DNA from: Spirochaetota bacterium | GTDB lineage: Bacteria > Spirochaetota > UBA4802 > UBA5550 | Assembly: GCA_022704585.1 (NCBI GenBank) | Contig: JAKJGD010000033.1 | Location: 1-10,396, forward strand | Reading direction: 5' to 3' | Length of the DNA stretch: 10,396 bases | Part shown: one piece after another, positions 1 to 6,186 of the stretch | Layout: the number at the start of each line of letters is the position of its first letter | Position numbering within the stretch: position 1 is the first letter of the stretch | Notes under the pieces: generated by a model | Databases searched by the model: none | What the model was told of the DNA's origin: nothing | Seen by the model: only the letters and a program-made list of their open reading frames with translations | Made by a program: the position numbers and the translations under genes

Positions 1-2
1 TA

Positions 3-1007
3 TACCCGATAGCGAAGGACGCACGGGGGCCGCATGCGATACCGGTCGGAAAGGATTTTAAGAACGCCAGGATAACGAAGATCATCCTTTTCTGCAACAG
101 GGGCACGATGGATGTGTCGGCCCTGAAGCTCGCGACGCCCGTGGAAATGAAGGGGAAATTCGAGCCCAAGAACACCGTCTCGCGCGCACAGGACGCGAAG
201 CTGTCCGTAGACGGCATCGAAATAACAAGGGACCGGAACGATAACCTGACCGACATCGTAAGGGGAGTCACCCTTACCCTCAAGCGGCCCTCGGCCGGCG
301 AGCTAGACCTGAATGTCGAGCACAGCATAGACTCTTCGCTGGAAAAGATCAAGAAGTTCGTCGACGCATACAACAAGTACCTTGATTATCATGCCGATAT
401 CACCAGGGCGGCGAAGGCCCAGAAGCCCGGCGATTATGAAAAGATGCTTTCGGAGTCCGGACTTTTCGTGGGCGACATGACCATGATGAGGCTTGAGAGC
501 ACGCTCAGGATGACCGTGACCGGCGCCTATCCAAACGGAGCGGACAGGCCGATCAAGATGCTTGCGCAGATGGGTGTTACGACCGGCGCGGTAAACGCGG
601 CATGGGAGTCGATCAAGTCCGGCAAGCTCGTCATCGACGAGCCCATGCTCAGGAAGGCCATAATGGAAAACCCGGAGGGAGTGCTGATGTTTTTCGGATC
701 GGACACCGACGGCGACGACAAGCCCGACGAGGGCATGGCCTACAAGGTCACGTACGTGCTGAAGCCGTACATCCAGCCGGGCAAGAACATCATCGCTGCC
801 CAGATCGAGAACGAGGACAGCTCCATCAAGATAGCCGATGACAGCATCAAACGCCACGAGGACCATCTGAGAAAATACGAGGAAAAGCTCCGGACCAAAT
901 TCGCCCACATGGAACAGGCAATCTCCGAGACCAACGCGCAGAAGCAGTGGATGAAGCAGCAGATGGGCGGGATGTCGGGCGGCGGTTCAGGCGACAGGGA
1001 TAAATAA
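3..1007 (+). CDS. fliD: Flagellar hook-associated protein 2 (filament cap FliD), C-terminal part
   Basis: FliD forms the cap at the growing flagellar filament tip and guides flagellin assembly; in spirochaetes this happens in the periplasm. The frame is open from the window edge (base 3), so the gene is truncated at its 5' end; the ATG at 108 is internal, because the upstream codons read as coherent protein. About 334 residues are visible. Around bases 189-290 lies the typical FliD signature of an 'AxDAxLxVDGIxI.R..N.L.DI..GVTLTL' type, followed by the FliD_C helical region (KFVDAYNKYLDY). The C-terminal 50 residues are a charged amphipathic helix (KYEEKLRTKFAHMEQAI), as expected for the D0 coiled coil. 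The protein ends in a Met/Gly-rich tail (MGGMSGGGSG). The next gene starts 16 nt downstream, so the two are probably cotranscribed. The family call is firm; the missing N-terminus lies outside the window. Confidence 0.92.
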   Translation, partial: YPIAKDARGPHAIPVGKDFKNARITKIILFCNRGTMDVSALKLATPVEMKGKFEPKNTVSRAQDAKLSVDGIEITRDRNDNLTDIVRGVTLTLKRPSAGELDLNVEHSIDSSLEKIKKFVDAYNKYLDYHADITRAAKAQKPGDYEKMLSESGLFVGDMTMMRLESTLRMTVTGAYPNGADRPIKMLAQMGVTTGAVNAAWESIKSGKLVIDEPMLRKAIMENPEGVLMFFGSDTDGDDKPDEGMAYKVTYVLKPYIQPGKNIIAAQIENEDSSIKIADDSIKRHEDHLRKYEEKLRTKFAHMEQAISETNAQKQWMKQQMGGMSGGGSGDRDK

Positions 1008-1010
1008 GGC

Positions 1011-1017
1011 AGAGAGG
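1011..1017 (+). promoter_or_regulatory. Shine-Dalgarno that selects a GTG start
   Basis: AGAGAGG lies 6 nt before the GTG at 1024. The first in-frame ATG (1033) would be 15 nt away, too far for this site. The spacing therefore favours initiation at GTG. Confidence 0.6.
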
Positions 1018-1023
1018 TGCGGC

Positions 1024-2025
1024 GTGCAGGTCATGATCAACGATTGCCCGGTTGAATTCGGGCTGGAGAGCGAGAAAAACATTGCCGATATCGTCAATTC
1101 GGTTTCGGCGTGGACCCGGGAGCGGGACCTGATATTCTATGAGCTCTTTATCGACGACAGACCGTACCCGGTCGATGCGCCCCCTGACAGGAGCCTTGAC
1201 GAGGTCGGAGTAATAAACTGTATCGTACAATCGAAAGCCGATATCGTTTTCTCGTCGGCCGACGAGGCGATGCGCTACTGCGACAGGGTCGAGGCGTTCA
1301 CCGGCAGTGCCGGTGATACCGGCGCGCTGAGCGTGGGCGACCGGGCCGATCTCGTGACCGGCGTGTCCTGGCTTCTGGAGGTTTTCTTCAAGGTCGTGAG
1401 TCTCCTGGGCGTCGACGCGGGCGGCGTGAAGTACCGCGACCGTGCGCTCTCCTACTACGCGCGCTTGCTCGAGACGCTCCGTGACGCGCTTACCGCAGCG
1501 GACGGCGCCCCGGGGTTGAACGAAGCCCTTGGAGCGCATGAAGGCATCTTTGCCGACATCAAGGGAATATTCCGAATGCTCCTCCTGAGCGACGCCATGC
1601 GCTCGCTCATCGTACAGAGCGTTGATTCGCCCGATGTGCTCCTCTCGTCGCTCAGGCAGATGGGGGAGGAGCTAGCGGAGCAGCTGGCAAACGTCGAAGC
1701 GGCAGCCGTAGCCTACCAGACCGGAAAGGACGCGGACGCAGCGGGACGGTTGAAGGGCTTCGTCGATTTCATATACCGCTACACGCGGATCTGCTCGCAG
1801 ATAATGCCGGTCTTTCGCGTGGACCTGTCCGAAGTGGAGGTCAACGGGGTGAGCATGGAGAAGCTGAACCGGGATTTACGGAACCTGCTCCATAACGTCA
1901 TAGAAGTGATGGAAAACAGCGACATCATCAGCCTCTCTGACATCCTCGAATACGAGATCAAGCCGGCGCTGGAAGGCCTGCGTCCCTATATAGACCTGCT
2001 GTCGGGCCGGATCGCCGGCCGGTAG
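1024..2025 (+). CDS. Uncharacterised FliD-linked protein, 333 aa
   Basis: I do not recognise a named family. The gene follows fliD by 16 nt with its own ribosome site and a GTG start, so it probably belongs to the flagellar operon. Residues 1-75 alternate short strands and one helix (VMINDCPVEF, a helix near NIADIVNSVSAW, then FYELFIDDRPYPV and GVINCIVQS), which suggests a small ubiquitin-like beta-grasp fold. Residues 80-330 look almost entirely helical and acidic. No signal peptide, membrane segment or catalytic motif is visible, so it is probably cytoplasmic. By position it could be a FliD or flagellin export chaperone or an assembly regulator, but that is inference from neighbourhood alone. 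It is much longer than FliS or FliT. Codon use looks like that of its neighbours, so it appears to be a real gene. Confidence 0.8.
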   Translation: MQVMINDCPVEFGLESEKNIADIVNSVSAWTRERDLIFYELFIDDRPYPVDAPPDRSLDEVGVINCIVQSKADIVFSSADEAMRYCDRVEAFTGSAGDTGALSVGDRADLVTGVSWLLEVFFKVVSLLGVDAGGVKYRDRALSYYARLLETLRDALTAADGAPGLNEALGAHEGIFADIKGIFRMLLLSDAMRSLIVQSVDSPDVLLSSLRQMGEELAEQLANVEAAAVAYQTGKDADAAGRLKGFVDFIYRYTRICSQIMPVFRVDLSEVEVNGVSMEKLNRDLRNLLHNVIEVMENSDIISLSDILEYEIKPALEGLRPYIDLLSGRIAGR

Positions 2026-2033
2026 CGCCGGCG
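2005..2033 (+). other. Two overlapping GC hairpins over the stop codon
   Basis: GGCCGG (2005-2010) pairs perfectly with CCGGCC (2015-2020) around a 4-nt loop. CGCCGGC (2013-2019) pairs perfectly with GCCGGCG (2027-2033) around a 7-nt loop holding the TAG stop. They share bases, so only one can form at a time. No T-run follows, so this is not a classic intrinsic terminator; it may mark a transcript 3' end or be a by-product of high GC. Confidence 0.35.
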
Positions 2034-2113
2034 TGACTGTCCGCTGACGCGTGTAATTTAGCTTGATTTATTTTATACGATACTCCGTATTGTTAACTTG
2101 TTGTGAAACCCGA

Positions 2114-2192
2114 CTGTCATTCCGGCCATAGCGCAGCGAAGAGCCGGAGTCCATATTTTTCGCATGGATTCCCGCTTTCGCGGGAATGACAG
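2114..2192. repeat. 79-bp palindromic intergenic repeat
   Basis: The element starts CTGTCATTCC (2114-2123) and ends with its exact reverse complement GGAATGACAG (2183-2192). Inner segments also pair: GGAGTCCAT (2146-2154) with ATGGATTCC (2164-2172), one mismatch. Each arm carries its own mini-hairpin: CCGGC/GCCGG on the left, and ATTCCCGC-TTTC-GCGGGAAT on the right with an 8-bp stem. The whole can fold as a branched cruciform. It lies between the FliD-linked gene and argH. I see no open frame and no clear target duplication. It resembles the dispersed 'GTCATTCC...GCGGGAATGAC' repeats common between genes in many environmental genomes, probably a non-autonomous REP- or MITE-like element that may also act as a transcript end. 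Confidence 0.7.
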
Positions 2193-2220
2193 GCTTCATT
2201 TAGTGTAATTGATATACGCC

Positions 2221-3606
2221 ATGAGTACTGAAAAGAAAAAACCATGGGGCGGCCGGTTTACCGGGGCGCTGTCAGGCACGGCAGAGAAGATATCGTCATC
2301 GATACAATTCGACGCGCGCCTCTACCGCCAGGACATCCGCGGCTCCATCGCCCACGCCGGCATGCTGAACCGGATCGGCATCCTGTCCGGCGCCGAGCTG
2401 GCGGATATCCGCCGGGGACTGTCCGACATCGAGAAAGAGATCGACGCGGGGACCTTCGCGTTCAAAACCTCGCTCGAAGACATACACATGAACATAGAGG
2501 CCGCACTTACCGAGCGGATCGGCGACGCGGGGCGGAAGCTCCACACGGCGCGTTCGCGCAACGACCAGGTGGCGCTGGACGAAAGGATGTACCTGCGCGA
2601 CGAGGCGGTCGAGGTCCGCGGCCTGCTGGACGCGCTCGTCGGCGTCCTCGTCGGCATCGCGGAACAGAACATTGACGTGCTCATGCCGGGGTACACCCAC
2701 CTCCAGGTGGCCCAGCCGGTGCGCTTCAGCCAGCACATGCTCGCGTATGCGTGGGGCTTCCTGCGTGATGCGAAACGTCTCGACGCTGCCTCTGACGCAT
2801 GCTCGCTCCTGCCCCTCGGGTCGGGCGCCCTGGCCGGGCTCAACTATCCCGTCGACCGCGAGTTCGTGCGGAAGGAGCTGGGCTTTGAGGGAATCGTGCC
2901 CAATTCGATGGACGCGGTAAGCGACCGCGACTTCATGCTCGACTTCTGCTACTTCGCCGCGGTCTGCGGAGTGCGTCTCTCCCGCTTCAGCGAGGAGCTG
3001 GTCCTCTGGTCTTCGTCCGAGTTCGGTTTTATACGGCTCGCGGACGCCGTTACCACCGGCTCGTCCATAATGCCGCAGAAGCGTAATCCGGACATAGCGG
3101 AGCTGATACGGGCCAAGTCGGGCCGGCTCGCCGGGAACCTGGTTTCCCTCCTGACCCTGCTGAAGGGCCTGCCCATGACCTATAACCGCGACCTTCAGGA
3201 GGACAAGGAAAGGGTTTTTGATTCCATTGACACTATGAAGCTCGCGCTTGCGGGCATGGCCGAAATGCTTTCCGGCATGACCCTTAATGTCGAACGGATG
3301 AAAAAGGCCGTGTTCAGCAATTTCTCGACCGCGACAGACATCGCCGACTACCTTGCGCGCAAGGGGGTGCCTTTCAGGAAATCACACGAGATCGTCGGCA
3401 GGCTCGTCCGCTCCTGCGAGGAGCAGGGGACCGATTTCTTCGCCCTGAAAGCGGCGGATTTCAAAAAGCTCGCCCCGGAGTTCGATGACGACATCGTCGG
3501 GGTAGTGGACCCCGCACGCTCCGTCGAGGGCAAACTCTCCGCCGGGAGCACGGCTAAAAATGAAGTGCTGGCGCAAATAGAGGCGCTGAAAAAGCTGCTC
3601 GGGTAG
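2221..3606 (+). CDS. argH: Argininosuccinate lyase
   Basis: ArgH splits argininosuccinate into arginine and fumarate, the last step of arginine synthesis; it is a cytoplasmic homotetramer of the fumarase/aspartase superfamily. The 461-aa length matches the family (about 460). The N-terminus has the typical KPWGGRFTG (residues 7-15). The substrate-binding segment HTARSRNDQV is at 108-117, the catalytic-His segment GYTHLQVAQPV is at 157-167 (His160), and the superfamily signature GSSIMPQKRNPD is at 280-291 with the catalytic serine. All key residues are present. I chose ATG 2221; a TTG at 2209 in the same frame would add only IYA-type residues before the conserved start. No convincing Shine-Dalgarno precedes either. 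There are no other arg genes nearby. ilvE follows after 136 nt on the same strand. The palindromic repeat ends 28 nt upstream. Confidence 0.96.
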   Translation: MSTEKKKPWGGRFTGALSGTAEKISSSIQFDARLYRQDIRGSIAHAGMLNRIGILSGAELADIRRGLSDIEKEIDAGTFAFKTSLEDIHMNIEAALTERIGDAGRKLHTARSRNDQVALDERMYLRDEAVEVRGLLDALVGVLVGIAEQNIDVLMPGYTHLQVAQPVRFSQHMLAYAWGFLRDAKRLDAASDACSLLPLGSGALAGLNYPVDREFVRKELGFEGIVPNSMDAVSDRDFMLDFCYFAAVCGVRLSRFSEELVLWSSSEFGFIRLADAVTTGSSIMPQKRNPDIAELIRAKSGRLAGNLVSLLTLLKGLPMTYNRDLQEDKERVFDSIDTMKLALAGMAEMLSGMTLNVERMKKAVFSNFSTATDIADYLARKGVPFRKSHEIVGRLVRSCEEQGTDFFALKAADFKKLAPEFDDDIVGVVDPARSVEGKLSAGSTAKNEVLAQIEALKKLLG

Positions 3607-3742
3607 GGCCCGCCCCCGGAATTATTTTATACGACGAAATCTTTCTCCTTGACAATTTTTATCAGGTGCTTGCTTACTATCCCTTAATCAAAAACAGGGG
3701 CCGGGCGAACAATTACAAGCGCAGCGGCCTTGGGATACGGAT

Positions 3743-4777
3743 ATGAACATGAAAGATAAAAAGAAAGCGGACCTTGACTGGAAAACTCTTCCCTTCGACT
3801 ATCACAAGACGGATTACAATATCCGTTATTACTGGAAAAACGGCACCTGGTCTGCCGGCGAGGTGGTTTCCGACGAGCACATCTCCCTGCATATGGCAGC
3901 GCCGACGCTCCACTACGGACAGGAGGCCTTTGAGGGCCTCAAGGCTTTTGAGACAAAAGACGGCAGGGCGGTGGTCTTCAGGCCCCTGGAGAACTCGCAT
4001 CGGCTGCAGAGGAGCTGCGAGCGCATATTCATACCGCCCGTGCCCGACGAGTTGTTCATTGAAGCCGTGCAAAAGGTGGTGAAGGCCAACCTGAAATACC
4101 TGCCGCCCTACGGCACGGGTGCCAGCATGTACCTTCGGCCCCTGGTGATAGGGACCGGCGCCCGCGTGGGACTGGGGCCCGCGTCCGAATACCTGTTCGT
4201 GCTGTTCGCAACGCCGGTGGGCCCCTACTACAAGGGCGGCTTCAAGCCGGTCAAGGCGCTGGTCGTGGAGGATTTTGACCGGGCCGCGCCGATGGGCGTG
4301 GGTGACTGCAAGGTCGGCGGAAACTACGCTGCCGGCCTGGGCGGCGCCGAGGTCGGCCATGACCGCGGCTACCCGGTCGTGCTCTATCTTGACTCGAAGG
4401 AAAAGCGCTACATCGACGAGTTCAGCACGTCGAATTTCATCGCCATCCGGGACAATACCTATATTACGCCCAAGTCGCGGAGCATACTGCCGAGCATCAC
4501 CAACGACAGCCTCTCGGTCATTGCGCAGGACCTGGGCATGATTGTGGAGCGCCGTCCGGTCGAGGCGAGCGAGCTGGAGACATTTAACGAGGTGGGTGCG
4601 GTCGGCACAGCCGCCGTTATTACCCCGGTGAACCTGATCCGGTTCCGCGACCGCGACTACAGCTTCGGCAGCGGCGAACAGGCCGGGCCGGTCATCACCC
4701 GTCTCTACGAGCGTTTGACGGGCATACAGTACGGCGATTACGAGGACAAGAACGGCTGGCTCGTCGAGGTTAAATAG
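3743..4777 (+). CDS. ilvE: Branched-chain amino acid aminotransferase (type II, class IV PLP fold)
   Basis: It transfers the amino group between glutamate and the 2-oxo acids of leucine, isoleucine and valine, using PLP in the cytoplasm. The 344-aa length and layout match the longer, eukaryote-like BCAT II group rather than the roughly 310-aa E. coli IlvE. Visible landmarks are LHYGQEAFEGLKAF (56-69), YLRPLVIGTGARVGLGP (130-146), the PLP-lysine segment KVGGNYAAGL (Lys190), DEFSTSNF (225-232), where the family glutamate is E226, ITNDSLSVIAQDLG (252-265) and GTAAVITPV (288-296). All core residues are intact. ATG 3743 is taken as the start; a second ATG two codons on (3749) is possible, and the ribosome site is weak (GGGA near 3732-3735). 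The 136-nt gap to argH suggests its own promoter, though none is convincing. It converges on the SGNH gene. Confidence 0.94.
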   Translation: MNMKDKKKADLDWKTLPFDYHKTDYNIRYYWKNGTWSAGEVVSDEHISLHMAAPTLHYGQEAFEGLKAFETKDGRAVVFRPLENSHRLQRSCERIFIPPVPDELFIEAVQKVVKANLKYLPPYGTGASMYLRPLVIGTGARVGLGPASEYLFVLFATPVGPYYKGGFKPVKALVVEDFDRAAPMGVGDCKVGGNYAAGLGGAEVGHDRGYPVVLYLDSKEKRYIDEFSTSNFIAIRDNTYITPKSRSILPSITNDSLSVIAQDLGMIVERRPVEASELETFNEVGAVGTAAVITPVNLIRFRDRDYSFGSGEQAGPVITRLYERLTGIQYGDYEDKNGWLVEVK

Positions 4778-4788
4778 AGCATTGTAAC

Positions 4789-4810
4789 GGGTCGGGTTAA
4801 AACCCGGCCC
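4789..4810 (+). terminator. Possible transcript-end hairpin after ilvE
   Basis: GGGTCGGG (4789-4796) pairs with CCCGGCCC (4803-4810), an 8-bp stem with one T:G wobble and a TTAAAA loop, starting 11 nt after the ilvE stop. No T-run follows on either strand, so termination by this hairpin alone is uncertain. Confidence 0.45.
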
Positions 4811-4905
4811 TGCAGGGGATTAAACGCCTGTCTCAGGTGAGGCCTTAACTAATACCGCGGCAGATGTTATTGAAGGGGTTGTCCCCAAAGTACGTTATAT
4901 CGTTC

Positions 4906-5038
4906 TGTCATCGCGAGCGAAGCGAAGCGATCTGTTGCCTGCCACGAATAGCTGCATTATTGATTGAAATATCGTTAAAAAAATTACCCTGAGCATCATG
5001 ATGCAGATCGCTTCGTCGCTTTGCTCCTCGCAATGACA
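4906..5038. repeat. 133-bp inverted-repeat element (TGTCATTGCGAGG type)
   Basis: The left arm (4906-4934) begins TGTCATCGCGAG and ends GAAGCGATCTG. The right arm (5004-5038), read on the minus strand, begins TGTCATTGCGAGG and also ends GAAGCGATCTG. The two arms match with one substitution near the tip and a small length difference in the AGC/GAAGCG-rich middle. The 69-bp AT-rich centre has no open frame; its right edge runs into a perfect 12-nt palindrome, GCATCATGATGC (4993-5004). The arms resemble a widespread 'GTCATTGCGAGGAGCGAAGCGACG'-type dispersed repeat that I know from many environmental genomes. The element sits between two convergent genes, where it could end transcription from both sides. 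It is probably a non-autonomous mobile repeat; no transposase is nearby. Confidence 0.7.
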
Positions 5039-5061
5039 CATGTCGGAACGGCCACTTTCAT

Positions 5062-5712
5062 TCATTTCGGAAGATACTTTTTCACGATCCCCATCAGCAC
5101 TTCCTGGCCCGCCCTGTTCAGGTGGACCGGGTCGGATGCATAATCAGGATTGAGGCCCCCGTTCCGGTAGAGGCTGGGAAACACATTGATGAAGGTTGCG
5201 CCGAACTTTCGGCAGGTCTTCTCCAGGCGGGTATTCAGCCGGAGCATGGTTGAATTCTTGATATACAGCCTCGGATTGACAGGAAGGTTGCTTATGCAGT
5301 ACACCCTTTCGCATATCGATTTGTAAAAGCCGATCAGCTCCTCGTAGTTGCGGGCCGTGGTCTCCTCCGGGTACGACTTCACGACATCGTTGCCGCCGAC
5401 GAGGACGACTATGATCGCGGGCCTGAGTTTCCGGACTTTTTCCTTTCGTGCCAGCACGTCGGCGGTCGTGCTCCCGCGGTGTGAATAGTTGCAGGCCGGG
5501 ATGGTAAGGAATGCCTGGAAGTCGATGAGCTCCATGTTGCTGTCGCCCTCGAACAGGACGCAGCCGGCAGTGCAGGCCTTTTTATTGTTTTCCTGGACCT
5601 TCTTTACGTGGCGCAGCCATATCTGGCGCTGCGTGAGCTGTTTGCCGGTGCATCCGGCCGCGCCCAGGAGAATTACGGCGCAAAGAGCGATCGCTGCTGT
5701 CTGTCTGTTCAT
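5062..5712 (-). CDS. SGNH/GDSL-family hydrolase lipoprotein
   Basis: A predicted lipid-anchored esterase or acyl hydrolase of the SGNH superfamily, 216 aa. The N-terminus is a signal peptide (MNRQTAAIALCAVILLGAAGC) with a loose lipobox ending at Cys21, so export and lipid attachment are likely. SGNH blocks are in order: block I FEGDSN (54-59, nucleophile Ser58), block II glycine (Gly80), block III VGGND (105-109, Gly107 and Asn108) and block V DPVH (194-197, Asp194 and His197). All four catalytic-fold positions are present. The substrate cannot be read from the sequence; surface glycan or lipid deacylation is plausible. I start at ATG 5712; an in-frame ATG at 5736 has a GAAGG nearby and would add eight residues before the signal. 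The frame extends further up to 5841 but would cross the hairpin at 5831-5856. It is separated from the upstream minus-strand gene by 237 nt. Confidence 0.85.
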   Translation of the reverse strand: MNRQTAAIALCAVILLGAAGCTGKQLTQRQIWLRHVKKVQENNKKACTAGCVLFEGDSNMELIDFQAFLTIPACNYSHRGSTTADVLARKEKVRKLRPAIIVVLVGGNDVVKSYPEETTARNYEELIGFYKSICERVYCISNLPVNPRLYIKNSTMLRLNTRLEKTCRKFGATFINVFPSLYRNGGLNPDYASDPVHLNRAGQEVLMGIVKKYLPK

Positions 5713-5830
5713 AGGTGTTGAATTTCCTGGAGGCATGTGGCCTTCGCGGGCGTCCCGGTTTCCCGCGGTCAACGAGAATGGCCCTGACGCGGGCAGTCTG
5801 TCAATCAGAAAAAGGCCGCCGCGCACAAAC

Positions 5831-5856
5831 GGAAAGAGCACCGAAGTGCTCTTTCC
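5831..5856 (-). terminator. 11-bp hairpin with UUCG loop
   Basis: GGAAAGAGCAC (5831-5841) pairs perfectly with GTGCTCTTTCC (5846-5856). Read on the minus strand, the loop is TTCG closed by C-G, the very stable cUUCGg tetraloop; on the plus strand it is CGAA. It lies 94 nt past the stop of the 64-aa minus-strand gene and 119 nt before the SGNH start. A T5 run on the minus strand comes only about 15 nt later, so it is either a terminator of the glpK/64-aa transcript or an mRNA-stabilising structure. Confidence 0.55.
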
Positions 5857-5949
5857 ATGAAGTAATACTGTTGGCGCAGGGCACCATGCGGTGATCCTGC
5901 CGCGCCCGGGGCCGCGCCGGTGAAGTGCCGTCCGGCGGTTGCCGTTGCG

Positions 5950-6144
5950 CTATGATGAAGTGACCCGCTCTGCCTGGATCGCGAGATATTTGACAAGCGT
6001 CTGCTCGGTTATCGCACCCATGGTGACGAGGATTATACCGATCAACCCGCCCTCTTTTTTTTGCACTTCTATGGCTTTTTCAAGCTGTTCCTGGGATATT
6101 TCCTTGTTGTCCAGGAGTATTTCGCCCAATAACGGTCTGGCCAT
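5950..6144 (-). CDS. Stand-alone MshEN-like (PilB/GspE N-terminal) small protein, 64 aa
   Basis: The whole protein is two tandem 24-residue motifs, at residues 5-28 and 34-57, five residues apart. Both follow the MshEN pattern RLGxxLxxxGxIxxxxLxxxLxxQ: G7, L10, I16, L21, I25 and Q28 in the first; G36, L39, G43, I45, L50, L54 and Q57 in the second. In MshE/PilB-type ATPases this pair binds cyclic di-GMP at the N-terminus of a far larger protein. Here no ATPase or other domain is attached. The leading arginine is leucine in both repeats (L5, L34), and the first motif has Lys14 in place of the glycine, so binding may be weakened or altered. There is no signal peptide, so it is cytoplasmic. An excellent ribosome site (AGGGAGG, 6151-6157, 6 nt away) shows it is a real gene. 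It lies 42 nt after glpK, probably cotranscribed. Its function is unknown. Confidence 0.82.
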   Translation of the reverse strand: MARPLLGEILLDNKEISQEQLEKAIEVQKKEGGLIGIILVTMGAITEQTLVKYLAIQAERVTSS

Positions 6145-6186
6145 GCTCTTCCTCCCTAAGATATCTTTATGACGGGCTGTGCCGTG

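Noticed and set aside
303..908. Long 201-codon open frame on the minus strand inside fliD
   Set aside because: It is antisense to a clear FliD frame, has no recognisable motif, and such shadows are common in GC-rich genes.
2209..2220. TTG start for argH
   Set aside because: There is no ribosome site, and the added residues are not part of the conserved ArgH N-terminus; ATG 2221 fits better.
3649..3680. TTGACA ... TACTAT as an ilvE promoter
   Set aside because: The -35 is perfect, but the only fair -10 is 20 nt away, outside usual spacing; kept only as a weak possibility.
5799..5804. TTGACA on the minus strand as an SGNH-gene promoter
   Set aside because: No acceptable -10 follows at 16-18 nt (best is CATTCT, 3 of 6).
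5713..5841. N-terminal extension of the SGNH lipoprotein to ATG 5841
   Set aside because: It would place 43 low-complexity residues before an obvious signal peptide, and the start would lie inside the hairpin at 5831-5856.
5805..5996. 63-codon minus-strand frame between the SGNH and 64-aa genes
   Set aside because: Composition is low complexity, it overlaps the end of the 64-aa gene in another frame, and no ribosome site is visible.
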